This document shows positions 1 through 10,771 of a DNA stretch of 64,000 bases, piece by piece. Made by a program: the position numbers and the translations under genes. The stretch lies in the NCBI GenBank assembly GCA_963971405.1, contig OZ020492.1, positions 5,580,001-5,644,000 of the forward strand, read 5' to 3'. Source of the DNA: Psococerastis gibbosa. Its lineage: Eukaryota > Arthropoda > Insecta > Psocodea > Psocidae. The notes beneath the pieces are model-generated. The model saw only the letters and a list, made by a program, of their open reading frames with translations. It made no database searches and was not told where the DNA came from. The stretch's first letter is position 1; the number at the start of each line of letters is the position of its first letter.

Positions 1-27
1 ATTATATAAATGTAATAGGACAAATAA

Positions 28-247
28 GCAAGTTATTAACATATATTAGTTCATTCAAGTAATTTTAGAAGACTACTTCATGCATAATATACGATAATAG
101 GGTATTATTAATTTTTTGTTTGTAGTTTTTCATGTTATCTATTTTATGAGAAATTTTAGCCTTCAATAATTTTTATGAAAACACTGCAGTAGGTACCAAT
201 GAAGTAGTCTTCTGCAACTTAAATGAACATAATCTTTAATAACTTGC
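28..247. repeat. Possible MITE or foldback element with imperfect inverted ends
   Basis: The two ends are inverted copies of each other. GCAAGTTATTAA at the left matches TTAATAACTTGC at the right, and the inner parts share AGAAGACTACTTCAT in opposite orientation. The arms have small gaps. I could not find a convincing target duplication, so the superfamily is open. Confidence 0.5.
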
Positions 248-603
248 GTAGTTAATTAAATAAAAAATTAGGACTGTATTAAATTTCGGGCTGCCAATTT
301 CCTACGGGACGTTAGGACGTAGACTATACTCTGTAAAGCAAATATTTTCGATACGTAATCGCAATTTTTTAAACATACTTGCTTACATAATTATATATAT
401 AGTATTTCAATGGGTTTCAACTTATTACAGTTTAGACTAAAACCCTCATAGATAGGTTTCCTGATTTTAATATTTAGGAATCCAATTTAGGGTTTCTCTC
501 GTGACTTGGTGGAAGCGAAACATAATGTCTAAAGTATTAAAATCAAACAAATGTGCACAATTTCCACATAAACATATGTATTATTAAAAGTAAAAAAATT
601 AAA

Positions 604-650
604 AATCAGTTACAGCTGTTTCGGTGTTACACCATCATCAGACTGACATT
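604..650 (-). ncRNA. Putative hammerhead ribozyme-like motif
   Basis: Read on the minus strand, GTCAGT (stem I) is followed by the core CTGATGA, an extra U, a GGTG-TAA-CACC stem-loop (stem II), the core GAA, the self-complementary ACAGCTGT (a very short stem III), A at the expected cleavage position, and ACTGAT, which pairs with GTCAGT to close stem I. Type I hammerheads with a minimal stem III are known from Penelope-like retroelements. The extra U after A9 departs from the consensus, though natural hammerheads with an inserted base there exist. No Penelope protein is visible nearby. Activity is inferred, not shown. Confidence 0.45.
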
Positions 651-1479
651 AGTATTTAGGCTTTAGCTAGCTTCTTGGGCCCCTTTGATAGTGATACTTT
701 ATACTCCCCTGCGCAGCTGCATTTTTTTATAGCCGGAAAAGGCAGTATGCACCTACAAGTGATTAGTGAGGTATTTCTAGCTAGGCGATCGACACCAGGC
801 CTACTATAAGTTGGTTCTTGGTCCAGTTAAAAAAAATGTAAGTAAAAGAACAATACCTATTATAGGCTCCAAAAATTCAGTTATGCACCCTAGGCCGTTA
901 ATTTAAACATGACTAGGCTACCTAACTCACTTTACTTTATAATTAGATACGAATATTAACCTAATGTAACTATTCGTGGCAAAAGGCTCGTTAAAAAAGT
1001 TTGAAATGAGTTCAGTTGTGGAATCTAGTGGGTATAACATCTTCTGAATTAGCAAGACCAGTAAGCCTGTCGAACATTGAAAAAGGGTAAACTTCCAAGA
1101 TCTTATACATAAAAAGTCAGCACCAAATTGATATCCTATGGTAAAAACATTGTATTTGACTTCCGTCTCTTACTATTTACAGTAAATGTGCTATTTTTTG
1201 GCCTGCATAATAAGCATACTTTAGTTGTATTAATTTTCACTGTTTAAAAAAAACCAACAAAATTAGCAAAATTCAAACTTCAATCTGTTGACACGATAGA
1301 TAACCTCAAATATAGGTTAACAACCGCCTCGGTCAACAAGGCAGAAGAAAAGTCAAGAAAGGTAAGGTCTAATATAGTTTTGCATACTGTGTACTACTTA
1401 AATAGATTGTTTTTGTTGGCAGAGCTTGTCGCAGAATCGACAGTGTGTAGTTTTGGATCACGGATACAAAATATTCACC

Positions 1480-1508
1480 AGCTATTATTATTATTATTAT
1501 TTATTAAT
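1480..1508. repeat. (TTA)n microsatellite
   Basis: About nine TTA/ATT repeats in a row. Such runs often mark the 3' tail of a retroposon, but no element body was recognised next to it. Confidence 0.7.
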
Positions 1509-1560
1509 CAAGAAAAAACGCAATACAATTCATAGATGTCCAAGGGCCACACTAAGTGCA

Positions 1561-1608
1561 CCCTGTGAAGGGGACTTGCGTCGTGGCCCTGTGAAGGGGA
1601 CTTGCGTC
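1561..1608. repeat. Short direct tandem duplication
   Basis: The phrase CCTGTGAAGGGGACTTGCGT occurs twice about 27 bases apart, with GGCC words between. No element is recognised around it. Confidence 0.6.
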
Positions 1609-3829
1609 TTATAGCATTTCCTGGTTATTTTAACTTAAATAGCAGATCAGTTTCACACATATATCCGTACGGCATGTACTACTAGCTATTTCGGAAACAG
1701 AGGAGGTCAACCAAGAGTTAAGATGCTCTCCAAGAAGACTTGCCATATATTTTGCTCAGTTAAGAATTCGATAGATGGGTCCAGTTCGATTAGATAAAAT
1801 ATAAACTCAAATCTAAATAATATGCCTTAGCATAATGTTCATTAAATCGAAATAAAAATATTAATAAGGCATCCTCCTTGCAGAACATCCCAACTCCTGA
1901 TGACTCAAGAAGTAGGCAGAAAAGAAGATACCACAGTAGATATTGAATAATAAAGAGATCAAATTGTATTCTACTTATCATTTTCCTGTGAATATCACAA
2001 CAGCACAACAGCATGTACGATCCTGAATGTACGGCAACATGCCGTCCTCATTTACTGCGTGGCTGCTCCTTGTGCTCCCAGCGACCTCTAGAGTGGCCAG
2101 GCACTTGCACTGCTCCCTCATTGTTATCTCCATATGTTTACTTGCAGAATCCCTGTTGCCTCTGGCTCGAATCCCAGTAGTCGCTGAAAGCACAAAGAAC
2201 AACCAGCAGTAAACAGAAAATAAATTCTCCCAACTGGGGTACCATAGGTAGCGAAGATCAGACAGTATATAAATGGTAGTCACTAGGACGCCGATAAAAG
2301 AAAAAAAAACTTTGATAACCGTGTCATCACTTACAGAGTATTCATAAGAGTGGAATAAAGTTTAAGTTCAAATGGTATGCTCGAGTGAGCGCCTAAATTA
2401 ATTAAAATATAAACATGAAATAAAATTCCAACTCTTAATTCCCAGATTAAACCGTAGTATAAAATCTTATGAGAAATTAGACCATGTCCTCCACCGCTAT
2501 GGACATTGTCGTGCAGTGGCATGACACCAAAATGACCGTTGGGTTTCCAGTTTCAACAACCTCGAGTCCTGTCAAGACTCGAACACCCGGAAAAAGGTTT
2601 CCTCGAACACAAAAAAATAAAATCTGGAATAAATTCCAAAACGTTGCCCACGATTCGGTTCGGGGGTCAACAAAAGAAATACCTGGGCCATTTGGCCTAA
2701 CAGTGTATTCTCAAAGATTGATAGGGGCAACGGATGACGTCCCCAAAAGATACATTTGTGAGTTGCGACTTAGCGCACACAAAAGTATCAGAGGTACGCT
2801 CCCACCACTATAGCAACCATAGAAAAATTCAATTCACAATTCACCGAGATAACACATTTTCCCGATGCTCGAGCCCTCACAGGACTCCTGAAACAGAACA
2901 TTGTTACATACACAATTTCAATAGCGGCCCCGAGCTGCAGAAAAGGCACTTCTCGGGAGCCTACCAACTCTTATCAATACCCATCAAGGTACATTTTGCC
3001 AATATAAGGCCACCATACTACAATATAGTGCATTTTCACACAATTAATATAGGATTACATGGCGAACGTTCCTTGAAATAACCACACTGGGATTAGACGA
3101 ACTTGGTCAAGTCGCTCTGAGGCACCATACTTGATCCATCCATCCATCTCATACTTGTAGTCAACAAGTCTCGACCTACACATTGCACTTTTAGACTTCT
3201 TTTACATTATTCCACCATAGGAACTTCGGTCCTTCCTTTCTCATATTTACTTATCTTTTTAACTTCTGGTACTCGTACACTCCTCCCCATAAACTTCTCG
3301 TCCTTGGTACCTTCTGGGTTCCTGGCATGAAGGGGAAACGGGTAAGGCCAAATGCCTCCCCACTCTCGTACTCCTCTACATCGGGATTGGTAGCCTGACC
3401 GTTAAATGAAATCCCAAACCACACTTCCTTCCTTCTCAATGACTTATGCGATTCCCACTCTCGTATCCAATGAACTATCCCTTCCTAGGGAAAAACCCCT
3501 GTGAAATTAAAATAATTGTCACATCCTACTCAGTTTCCCTTTACTTAATACTCTGAGAACTTCCGCTCTTTTCAAACTCTATCTAGGCGTGTAGCGGCCA
3601 ACTCTGGACAGCAGCATTTCCGACAGCAGGAGAACCTAGGCTCACTCTTGGACAACTGTTCCCTTTTACATAGGTAGAAATACAGCACCTTATTCCCTTC
3701 TGTTCCAGCCAGACTATAACGCTGTCTTAAATTTTATGAACTAGCCTTCTTCTTCAAGTCACAGCCGGATGGCTGGTTAGCAGCAACATGTGACTTCGAT
3801 GCCTCAAATTATACATGGTTGCTGGTTCT

Positions 3830-4110
3830 TGGGATGCCACTTGGGCCTATAATGCGGTGGTTTCCCCTTGCCTTCCGCATCCTATGCCGTTGACCGTCAC
3901 TTGTTGCCAGGATCCAGTTCGTCCGCCTTTAGGGAGCTTTTCGTCTCCCATGGACAAGAGGGTGCCCATGCCCTAACTCCACGGAGTTAGGCGGGGGGTT
4001 TTTGACCGAACCCCACTCGGTACCTGCCTGTGTTAGCCGTCATTGAATGTTGACGTTGCCCGCCCCTCACCGCGAGGAGGTATAGGTCAGGAGTTTGCTG
4101 AGGGGCCTAC
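3830..4110. other. GC-richer block of unknown origin
   Basis: This stretch is richer in GC than its flanks and contains short self-complementary words such as ACTCCACGGAGT. It looks like a decayed interspersed repeat. A shorter echo (CTAACTCCGTTAGG) occurs near 24.85 kb. I cannot assign a family. Confidence 0.3.
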
Positions 4111-4271
4111 CATACAGTATATCATGTGAGGACACACTCAGGTAGCAGTGACTCAAGCATAGTAGCCTTATAAATTTTTAAAATTTGGAAATTAAATATT
4201 TTTCAATTAGCTTTTAATTAAATACTCAAGCTTTATTGCCGATTATAATTCACAGCCATATATTAGGTATC

Positions 4272-4279
4272 CAGTATAG
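4272..4279. other. Left target-site duplication of the hAT transposon
   Basis: CAGTATAG directly precedes the left terminal inverted repeat and is repeated exactly at 7154-7161 after the right one. Eight-base duplications are the hallmark of hAT insertion. Confidence 0.9.
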
Positions 4280-7153
4280 CAGCGGTTCCCAAACTTTTTC
4301 TATCGCGGACCCCCAAAATTTGTAAAATGATCCGGCGGACCCCTATACTTAAGCTGTAAAGTACCAAAAATTAGAAGATAAAAAGAGCTTGGATTTCTCA
4401 CGGTAACCTAGTTTTAAACGTCTGTAATAATGTTTTTAAATAATAATATTTATTTAATGCGAAAAATGAAATTGTGATTTTTCTTGTACAATTTTCAATA
4501 TGTTCGGTTCCATTTCAGAGACATTCAGCCTGAAATCGTTATTAAAGTTCAGACGATTTCGATATTTGTTTTTTAAATAGCACATGGCTGAGAACGCTTT
4601 TTCGCACGTGTATGTAGTCGAAAATGGTAATAAATAAGCCAAGGCTTTTCTGGCTATGTCAGGGTAATCGGAAAGGGCAATGATCCAAAAATCAAACAAC
4701 GACTCCATATCTTTGAATGCAGCTTTCATGACACTGCATTGCGAAACTTCCAACAGTTGGTCTTCTTCGGCTTCTGTCAGGTCTTGAATTTCACATATTT
4801 CTAATTTGGAAAAGGGGTTCCTGATCCATTCCCTGTTTTCTTTGGAAACGGGGAAATATTCCCTGAATGTAGTTGGCACTTCCTTGAGGTAATGTAACAT
4901 TTCACGTTTCACTTCTTCGGGAAGGGCCTCTTCCGAATCTTTCAGTAAATTATGCAAAGCACTAAAACTGGCCAAAGACCCTTTTTTCACCCGGTTTTCC
5001 CACAATTTACATTTCTCGATCATGCATGAAATCTTGTCTTCCACTCGAAAGAGGTCGACATCCTTCCCTTGCAAGGATAAGTTCAACTTATTGAATGCAG
5101 CAAAGATGTCCGCTAAAAATGAAATTTCACACAGCCATGAAAAATCAAACAGGACATCAGAAAATTTCGAGTCCGAAAGAAAAATTTGAATCTCATCTTT
5201 CAACTCAAGAAATCGTTCTAAAATTCTCCCTCGAGACAACCATCGAACTTCGGAATGGAGAAGAAGCTGTTCATAGTTACTGTCCATGTCTTTGCAAAGC
5301 AATGCGAAAAGTCGTGATTGAAGCGGGCGTGATTTTATAAAATTTATGATTTTGATCACCATGTCAAGAGCCGCTCGGAGTGATGCAGGTAATCGTTTCG
5401 CCACCAACGCCTCTCTGTGGATGCAACAATGCGTCCATTGAGCTTTAGAAGAAACCTCCTTAATCTTAGCTTGGAGTCCCGTCTTACACCCTGACATTGC
5501 CTTGGCACCATCTGTGCACACATTTTTCCCAGCTGATGTCGTTTTTTTTAAAAAAGTCATTAAGTGCAGAAAATATATCTTCAGACATGGTGTGAAGGAG
5601 TTCACAGGAAAACAAGAAATCTTCAAAAATCTTACTACTCCATAAAAATCGTACAAACACCGTCATAATTGCTTTACTGGCAATATCCGTGCTTTCATCC
5701 AATTGAATCGCAAACATATCAGATTTACTCAACTTCATGAACAGGTTCTCTTCAATGTCATCTGCCATATCAGAAATTCGCCTTTGTACAGTATTGTTCG
5801 AGAGAGGCACGGTACGTATAACATTAGCTGCTGCGTCCCCTAACATTCGCTTGCACAGTATTACAGCTGCTGGCAAAATCAAGTCTTCTGCAATAGTATG
5901 TGCCTTGCCGCACTTTGCCACTAACTGGGAAACTTCATAAGATGCCAAAGTCGCCTTTTCATTTAAGTTGGAGACATGGACGTTTTTCATTACTTTTCGA
6001 CTCTTCTTTAACTCTTCAAGCTTGAGTGTAAAAAAATCCAACGATTTGTCCTTAAAATCCGGATGCTTTGTTTCCAAATGACGGCGTAATTTTGAAGGCT
6101 TTAGTGCCTCATTGGATAGCGTTTCGTAGCATATTACGCACTGAGGTAAATGTTCACTTGATGTGCCTTCAACCGCAGTGAAACCAATCTTTAGATACTC
6201 ATCTTGGTATTGTCGAACTTTAGAACCCTTTGACTTGGTCTTAGCTTCTTCAGACACGAGAAAAATCTTGCTAGGAACTTGCAGCTCTTCAGGCTCAGCT
6301 TCTAGAGCCGCTGCATTAGTACTCGTACTAGGTCTGTCCCGCTTTAAGTTCCCGTTTTTAACCACTGCTCCATAATAATTCTGAAACATTAAGAAGGAAA
6401 GATTAAATTATACAGACCTAATGAAGTTGGCATTTTTTACTTTGCCTTAATTACAGCCATGTGCAATAGCAATAGCTTATTAGCTTGATGAACAGATAAG
6501 CAAGCTATACCTACCTATCCTTTTCTACATTGCTCAAGATAAATTATTGTAAGAATAAATAAATATACCTAATCACAATTCTAAAAAAACATATTAAAAT
6601 ACTTACCAAAAATAAATACGGCAACAAATAAAACAGCAATTTTAAACTGAAAACATGAAAGGTGAAATTGAAAATGAAAAAAATAAAGTGTGCTTGTATG
6701 TATGAACTCCAGTGAACGCAAGTGTCTATTATTCACAGAAATTCAAACTAGTATACAAAATGCTAACGCAGCAATAATTTTCAAATATCTTAAGATGAGA
6801 CGGGGGCATCGAGGTGGTCTCAAACTGCTGATGCAGCATGCCTGTATTTCTGAATATGGTCTGGCCGCTAGCGAGGCACAGTATCGTAGCCACTCTACTC
6901 TAGACTGTGAAGCTGCAGAAAGAACTTTTTGTTAATGTAATAATATGAATATTACATGAGACGAATTCACGCCATAATTCGAAAACTCATTTTTTTGAAT
7001 TTTTTGGTGCCGGCAATGCAGGGAAAAAATTTAAACCTGAAATTTCATCAGCCCACGGACCCCCGGGGGTCCGCAGCCACGGACCCGTCGCGGCCCCCTG
7101 TCAGAGGCTCGCGGACCCCCAGGGGTCCGCGGACCACACTTTGGGAACCGCTG
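4280..7153 (-). mobile_element. Full-length hAT DNA transposon, Buster/Charlie-like
   Basis: The element is 2,874 bp with inverted ends CAGCGGTTCCCAAA and its complement, flanked by perfect 8-bp duplications (CAGTATAG). It holds one transposase gene on the minus strand. Sub-terminal GGACCCCC words are repeated near both ends, as expected for transposase binding sites in this family. The ends and target duplication look undamaged, so insertion seems fairly recent. The transposase frame is broken, so this copy is probably not autonomous now. Confidence 0.93.
4454..6389 (-). pseudogene. hAT transposase with BED zinc finger, frameshifted
   Basis: Two overlapping minus-strand frames (5484-6389 and 4454-5656) together cover a transposase of about 600 residues, the usual size. 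Seen in order are a BED-type finger (CVIC...HLETKH), the catalytic LDEST motif, the TDGAKAMSG motif that carries the second acidic residue, and the C-terminal dimerisation block with LPFSTTYTCEKAFS. The two frames meet near a T/A homopolymer at 5546-5556, which points to a single-base slip there. The natural start may be the ATG at 6373 (MEQWLKTG), typical of ZBED5-like hAT proteins, with a further one-base slip just after it. The upstream TTTCAG could instead be a splice acceptor. The protein would cut at the terminal inverted repeats and move the element. Confidence 0.88.
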
Positions 7154-7161
7154 CAGTATAG
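7154..7161. other. Right target-site duplication of the hAT transposon
   Basis: CAGTATAG, identical to 4272-4279. Confidence 0.9.
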
Positions 7162-7950
7162 GTTAAGATTGCTTGCATAGAAATTTTCATAAAACCTAAC
7201 GGTCACTCACCTGTGAATACATGCACCCACACACACTTCCTACAGAGGTACTAATTCAAAAAGAAAGAAGAACTTTACTCCACGAATCTCCGTGTGTCAA
7301 TGAATTTCCAAAAGTTGCTACCTAAGTTATCAACTCTTATCGGACCTTCTAACCCCAATAGGTCTACTGCGCAACATCAATACTCATCAGCCAATAAGCG
7401 ACTTGCGCGCGCAATTCACAAGTTTAAAACTTCCAATACTTTAGTACTTCTCTAAATTTTCCACTTTAAAGTCCGGACTGAACGCCTCGCAGGATCCAAA
7501 CTCTCTCTTCTCTTAACCCTGAATATTGTACGATACCTGACCACGATTCCTGACACCAAACTAGAATTCGGAGCTCCTCAGATATTCTAGCCAATTGTGA
7601 CGGAAAAAAAAAGTCACAAGCTTAAATTAAGATATTATGCAGATTAATTTGACAAGATTTGTTTGAAATTCTTCAATTAGAATGGGGGGTGTATTTCAAT
7701 GTTGTTTTTTTAAAGACGTGGCAGGCAGTAGCATTTTTTAAATTAAAGCTCATTGATATACATGGATTGCTACCACGGCACCTAGCCCACGCTGAACAAA
7801 TGTCTTCACTTGATTTTGGTCACGTGACAAAAAGGGTTATTATGGCAAGAAGTGGTTGACTCCATTGCCTTCAATGCGATTTAGACGTATTTCATTACCT
7901 GTTATTTAATCTATTTACCCATTTATTGAGTTTTTCTTTGGTTTGACATA
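7162..7950. other. Intergenic DNA, nothing recognised
   Basis: No domain, RNA gene or repeat structure was recognised before the THAP-like exon. Confidence 0.4.
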
Positions 7951-8033
7951 ATGGTCATATCTTGCTCTGCTTATAAATGCACTAATAGGTTCAAGATGTG
8001 TCGAGAAACGGGGGAAAATATTACTTTTCACAA
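7951..8033 (+). CDS. Possible first coding exon of a THAP-domain gene
   Basis: The ATG opens MVISCSAYKCTNRFK..., then GENITFH, and the exon runs straight into a good splice donor (AA|GTAAGT). This matches the start of THAP zinc fingers, for example human THAP1, which begins MVQSCSAYGCKNRY and continues to SFHK. The first two zinc-binding cysteines are at residues 5 and 10. The donor falls inside the Lys codon that follows Phe-His, where THAP genes commonly have an intron. THAP proteins are C2CH DNA-binding factors, some derived from P-element transposases. A possible acceptor (TTATTTCAG) near 8091 is followed by an open stretch that lacks the expected Trp, so I cannot confirm the next exon. 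It may be a host gene start or a relic. Confidence 0.55.
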
Positions 8034-8136
8034 GTAAGTGTTCGCATGGTTTGGTCATTAGTTGAGGCAACATTTATGGGTTTATTTCAGATTTCTTAAT
8101 CATTATGTTAACAAATTGCACACTTTCAATTATCCT

Positions 8137-8442
8137 CAAGGCCGTAGCCAAGGGGGGATCCTTGGGGGGCGCGGGCGGTCGCCCCCCCCCCCTCGAGAGG
8201 AATAGCATTATTCCAGTTAGAATGGAATTTTGAAGGAAATTAAGAGAAATTATTACTCAAGTAAGGGAAACGCGATATTTTTTGGGCCCCCCCCCCCCGA
8301 AAACGTTTTCTGAAACCGTCCCTGCCCCGAAATGAAATGGCTTGACACTAGATAGAATCGGATTTTGAGAGGAAACAGAAAAACCAGTATGTAATACCCA
8401 ATGAAATTTTACCCCCCCCCCCAAATCCTGGCTACGGCCTTG
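8137..8442. mobile_element. hAT-like MITE with poly-G/C interior
   Basis: The 306-bp element has inverted ends CAAGGCCGTAGCCA and its complement. It is flanked by ATTATCCT and ATTGTCCT, an 8-bp target duplication with one mismatch, which fits a hAT-type insertion. It has no coding capacity. The interior contains several runs of nine or more C or G. Confidence 0.75.
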
Positions 8443-8888
8443 ATTGTCCTGTATAGGCCTAATTTTAATACTAATTATTATTAGGCCTATTATTGTTTCA
8501 ACCTCAAGGCATTTTTTAGTTAGTCAAGTTTAAAATTATTTTAGGGAGCTGATAATTCCAGTAGCCTAAGTAGGCCTAGTCCTGCAGAACCTAAGTTTTG
8601 ATAGTGAATAAAAATAGCGAAACACTGTAAGGCAAATTTACAGAGGAAAAAGGTGTTTTTATTTCCCATTTGGGTGAATTTCGTGGCTTTCTTGCAAATC
8701 ACACGTACTGCAAAATGTCTAGAAATTATTAGGCTAATTGATATTGACATCCCTAAATCAACAGCATTGGCCTACTACACTGCAATATTTTTTCATCGAT
8801 GATAGCACACAGAATATTCACATCGTGTAAGCATAATATGTACCGTAGGCTATGAGATTTAAAAATTCGAATGCCGGTGTTGGTGGAT
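8443..8888. other. Intergenic DNA, nothing recognised
   Basis: AT-rich, with TAGGCCTA words. A 69-residue open frame on the minus strand has no recognisable features. Confidence 0.4.
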
Positions 8889-9338
8889 CAGGGACGGATC
8901 CAGCTCACCATGGGGGGGGGGGTAGCTGTGGGTCACAATAGGAAAAAACCTATGTAGTATCGATTAAATCAGAGCGTTATAAAAATTAACTTATAAAATA
9001 GATTTACTGAATTTTTTTTTTTTGGGGGGGGGGGGGGGAATCCGCCCCCTGTCTCCGTCCATGGGGTGGATCCAAGGGGGGGGGACCTGCCTCCCTGTAT
9101 CCGTCCATGGGGTCTAGCCAGAGTGACTACTTATTCTTTTTATATTCTGCTTATTCTAGTTGAAGTGTAGTCAAGGACAGATGAAGGGGGGAGCTGCCCC
9201 TAAAATCTTATAAGCTAGCCTGTTGTAAGTTGCCTAACTTATTACGTTATAATGTAAAGGATACTACATATGTTTATTATATTTTGAGCCAAATTCCCCC
9301 CCCCCCCCCGCCCCCAATGGGCTGGATCTACTCCTGGT
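8889..9338. repeat. Mosaic of GGATCCAGC-ended, poly-G-containing repeats
   Basis: CAGGGACGGATCCAGC at the left resembles the complement of the right end (GGCTGGATCTACTCCTG). Between them are further partial copies with the word ATCCGTCCATGG in different orientations, plus runs of 9 to 12 G or C. It looks like one MITE family nested into itself. Target duplications were not clear. Confidence 0.45.
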
Positions 9339-10303
9339 ATAGGTAGGAGCCTAAATTTAGGAAGTTGAACACTTCAAATTTAGTCCCAATGCAATTAAAT
9401 AGACGAACATGGTTGGATTGGACTAAATAGTTTGGCTATATTTTGTTAAATTGCTGCTTGACACAATTTTTCTTAGTAACATATTCCTAGCTAAATATTA
9501 ATAAATCTTCATAAATGCCGGTGTGTGACCATAGAATATTGTTCTATAATATATAAAAAAATATTACAAAAGCAGAAAATGTCAATAAATCGTATTAAAA
9601 AAATTATTGAAAAACATCAAATTTACACGTAAGTGTATATGGCATGGAACGCTTCTGCCATAATATCCAAGATATCAGGTTTTGTCCGTTGCCGACATCC
9701 CTAGCGCTCCTGGTGTGTTTCCAGTGTATATATATATAGTTCAATGTTAAAGCTGGAAGAATGTAGAGGGGTCACGTGACGGCTAGAACCACGTCTTTTT
9801 CAAGAAAAGAATAGGTATTTTAGTATTCTGATTGACACTGGATACCCATGCTCACTATATGAACATGCCACCTCGTTTGAATTTTTGTACATAGGCCAAT
9901 CAATAGCTTAATAATTTACTTGGCAATAATATCATTACAACCTAGTTTTATATTAATTAGGCTAGGTCACTTGCATCAAACATTGTAATGTCTTTCAATG
10001 AGCCGAAAGCGCTTACCTGAAAAATATTTAATGTGCTGGCTTAACAGTACCGCATTACTCTTACTATTATCTAACTAAAGGTACAGCTTACTTCATTCTC
10101 CTCTTTGTTTTAGGAAAGGGAAAGGGGACATTGTGGAAACTTAATATAAACGTACAATATTAAAACATCTTCATAAATAATAATGCACTACCCCAAATCC
10201 AACTTTTTGCTACTGAGATATAAATTTTCGAAGTCAGCATGGTGCCATAAAAGATGCCAACTGCAGCTGGAACAATTTGGAATTCAGCGACGATACATAC
10301 ATT
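9339..10303. other. Intergenic DNA, nothing recognised
   Basis: AT-rich DNA with no coding signal, RNA gene or terminal repeats that I can support. Confidence 0.4.
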
Positions 10304-10525
10304 CAGCAGCCTGATCGAGGCGATTATAATACCGGTATTTATTTAATCCCCTGCAGCCTGATCGGGGCGATTATAATACCGGGGTTAAATAAATACCCTA
10401 GGATTATAACTGCAAACAAACAAATTTTGAATAGCACTTTCCATTATAAAATTATCTTGTTTACATTTTTATTACCAGGGGATTAAATAAATACCGGTAT
10501 TATAATCGCCATGATCAGGCTGCTG
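10304..10525. mobile_element. MITE with about 49-bp inverted ends
   Basis: CAGCAGCCTGATC at the left, running through GATTATAATACCGG and TTTATTTAATCCCC, is repeated in inverse at the right end with very few mismatches. A second partial copy of the left arm follows immediately (near 10352-10386). The element is 222 bp and non-coding. No clear target duplication was seen. Confidence 0.7.
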
Positions 10526-10771
10526 ATCCAATAAATTTTTGTCAAGTTTCGAATTGGTCTTTGTTTTTCATTCAGACCTGCCCACTTTCCGTATATATGT
10601 GCTAAAACTATTCTCGGATAAATGCGTTTCAGGTCCCTCTTTAATTAGATTACAACACAAATTACTAACGATTTACCCTGATAATGTTATAGAGGGCTAT
10701 TTCAAGCATTTTTAATTTTCATTGTGCGACTTTTCCATGAATTTTACAATGTGTTAAATTTTATGCTCCAG

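Larger units (their letters stand above)
248..4271. other. Intergenic DNA without a recognised gene
   Basis: AT-rich DNA. The short open frames here (for example near 2.0-3.4 kb) show no domain, no splice context I trust and no repeat family I can name. It contains the hammerhead-like motif near 0.6 kb, a (TTA)n run near 1.48 kb, a short direct duplication at 1561-1608 and a GC-richer block at 3.83-4.11 kb, each listed separately. Confidence 0.5.

Noticed and set aside
1790-2283. Possible exon with acceptor TGTGCTTTCAG on the minus strand near 2185
   Set aside because: The following frame closes soon or needs an ad hoc donor, and the Cys-containing peptide matches no domain I know.
2484-3081. 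Overlapping open frames of 109 and 115 residues on the plus strand
   Set aside because: No domain, no signal peptide, and no codon-like constraint I could see. They look like chance frames in a decayed repeat.
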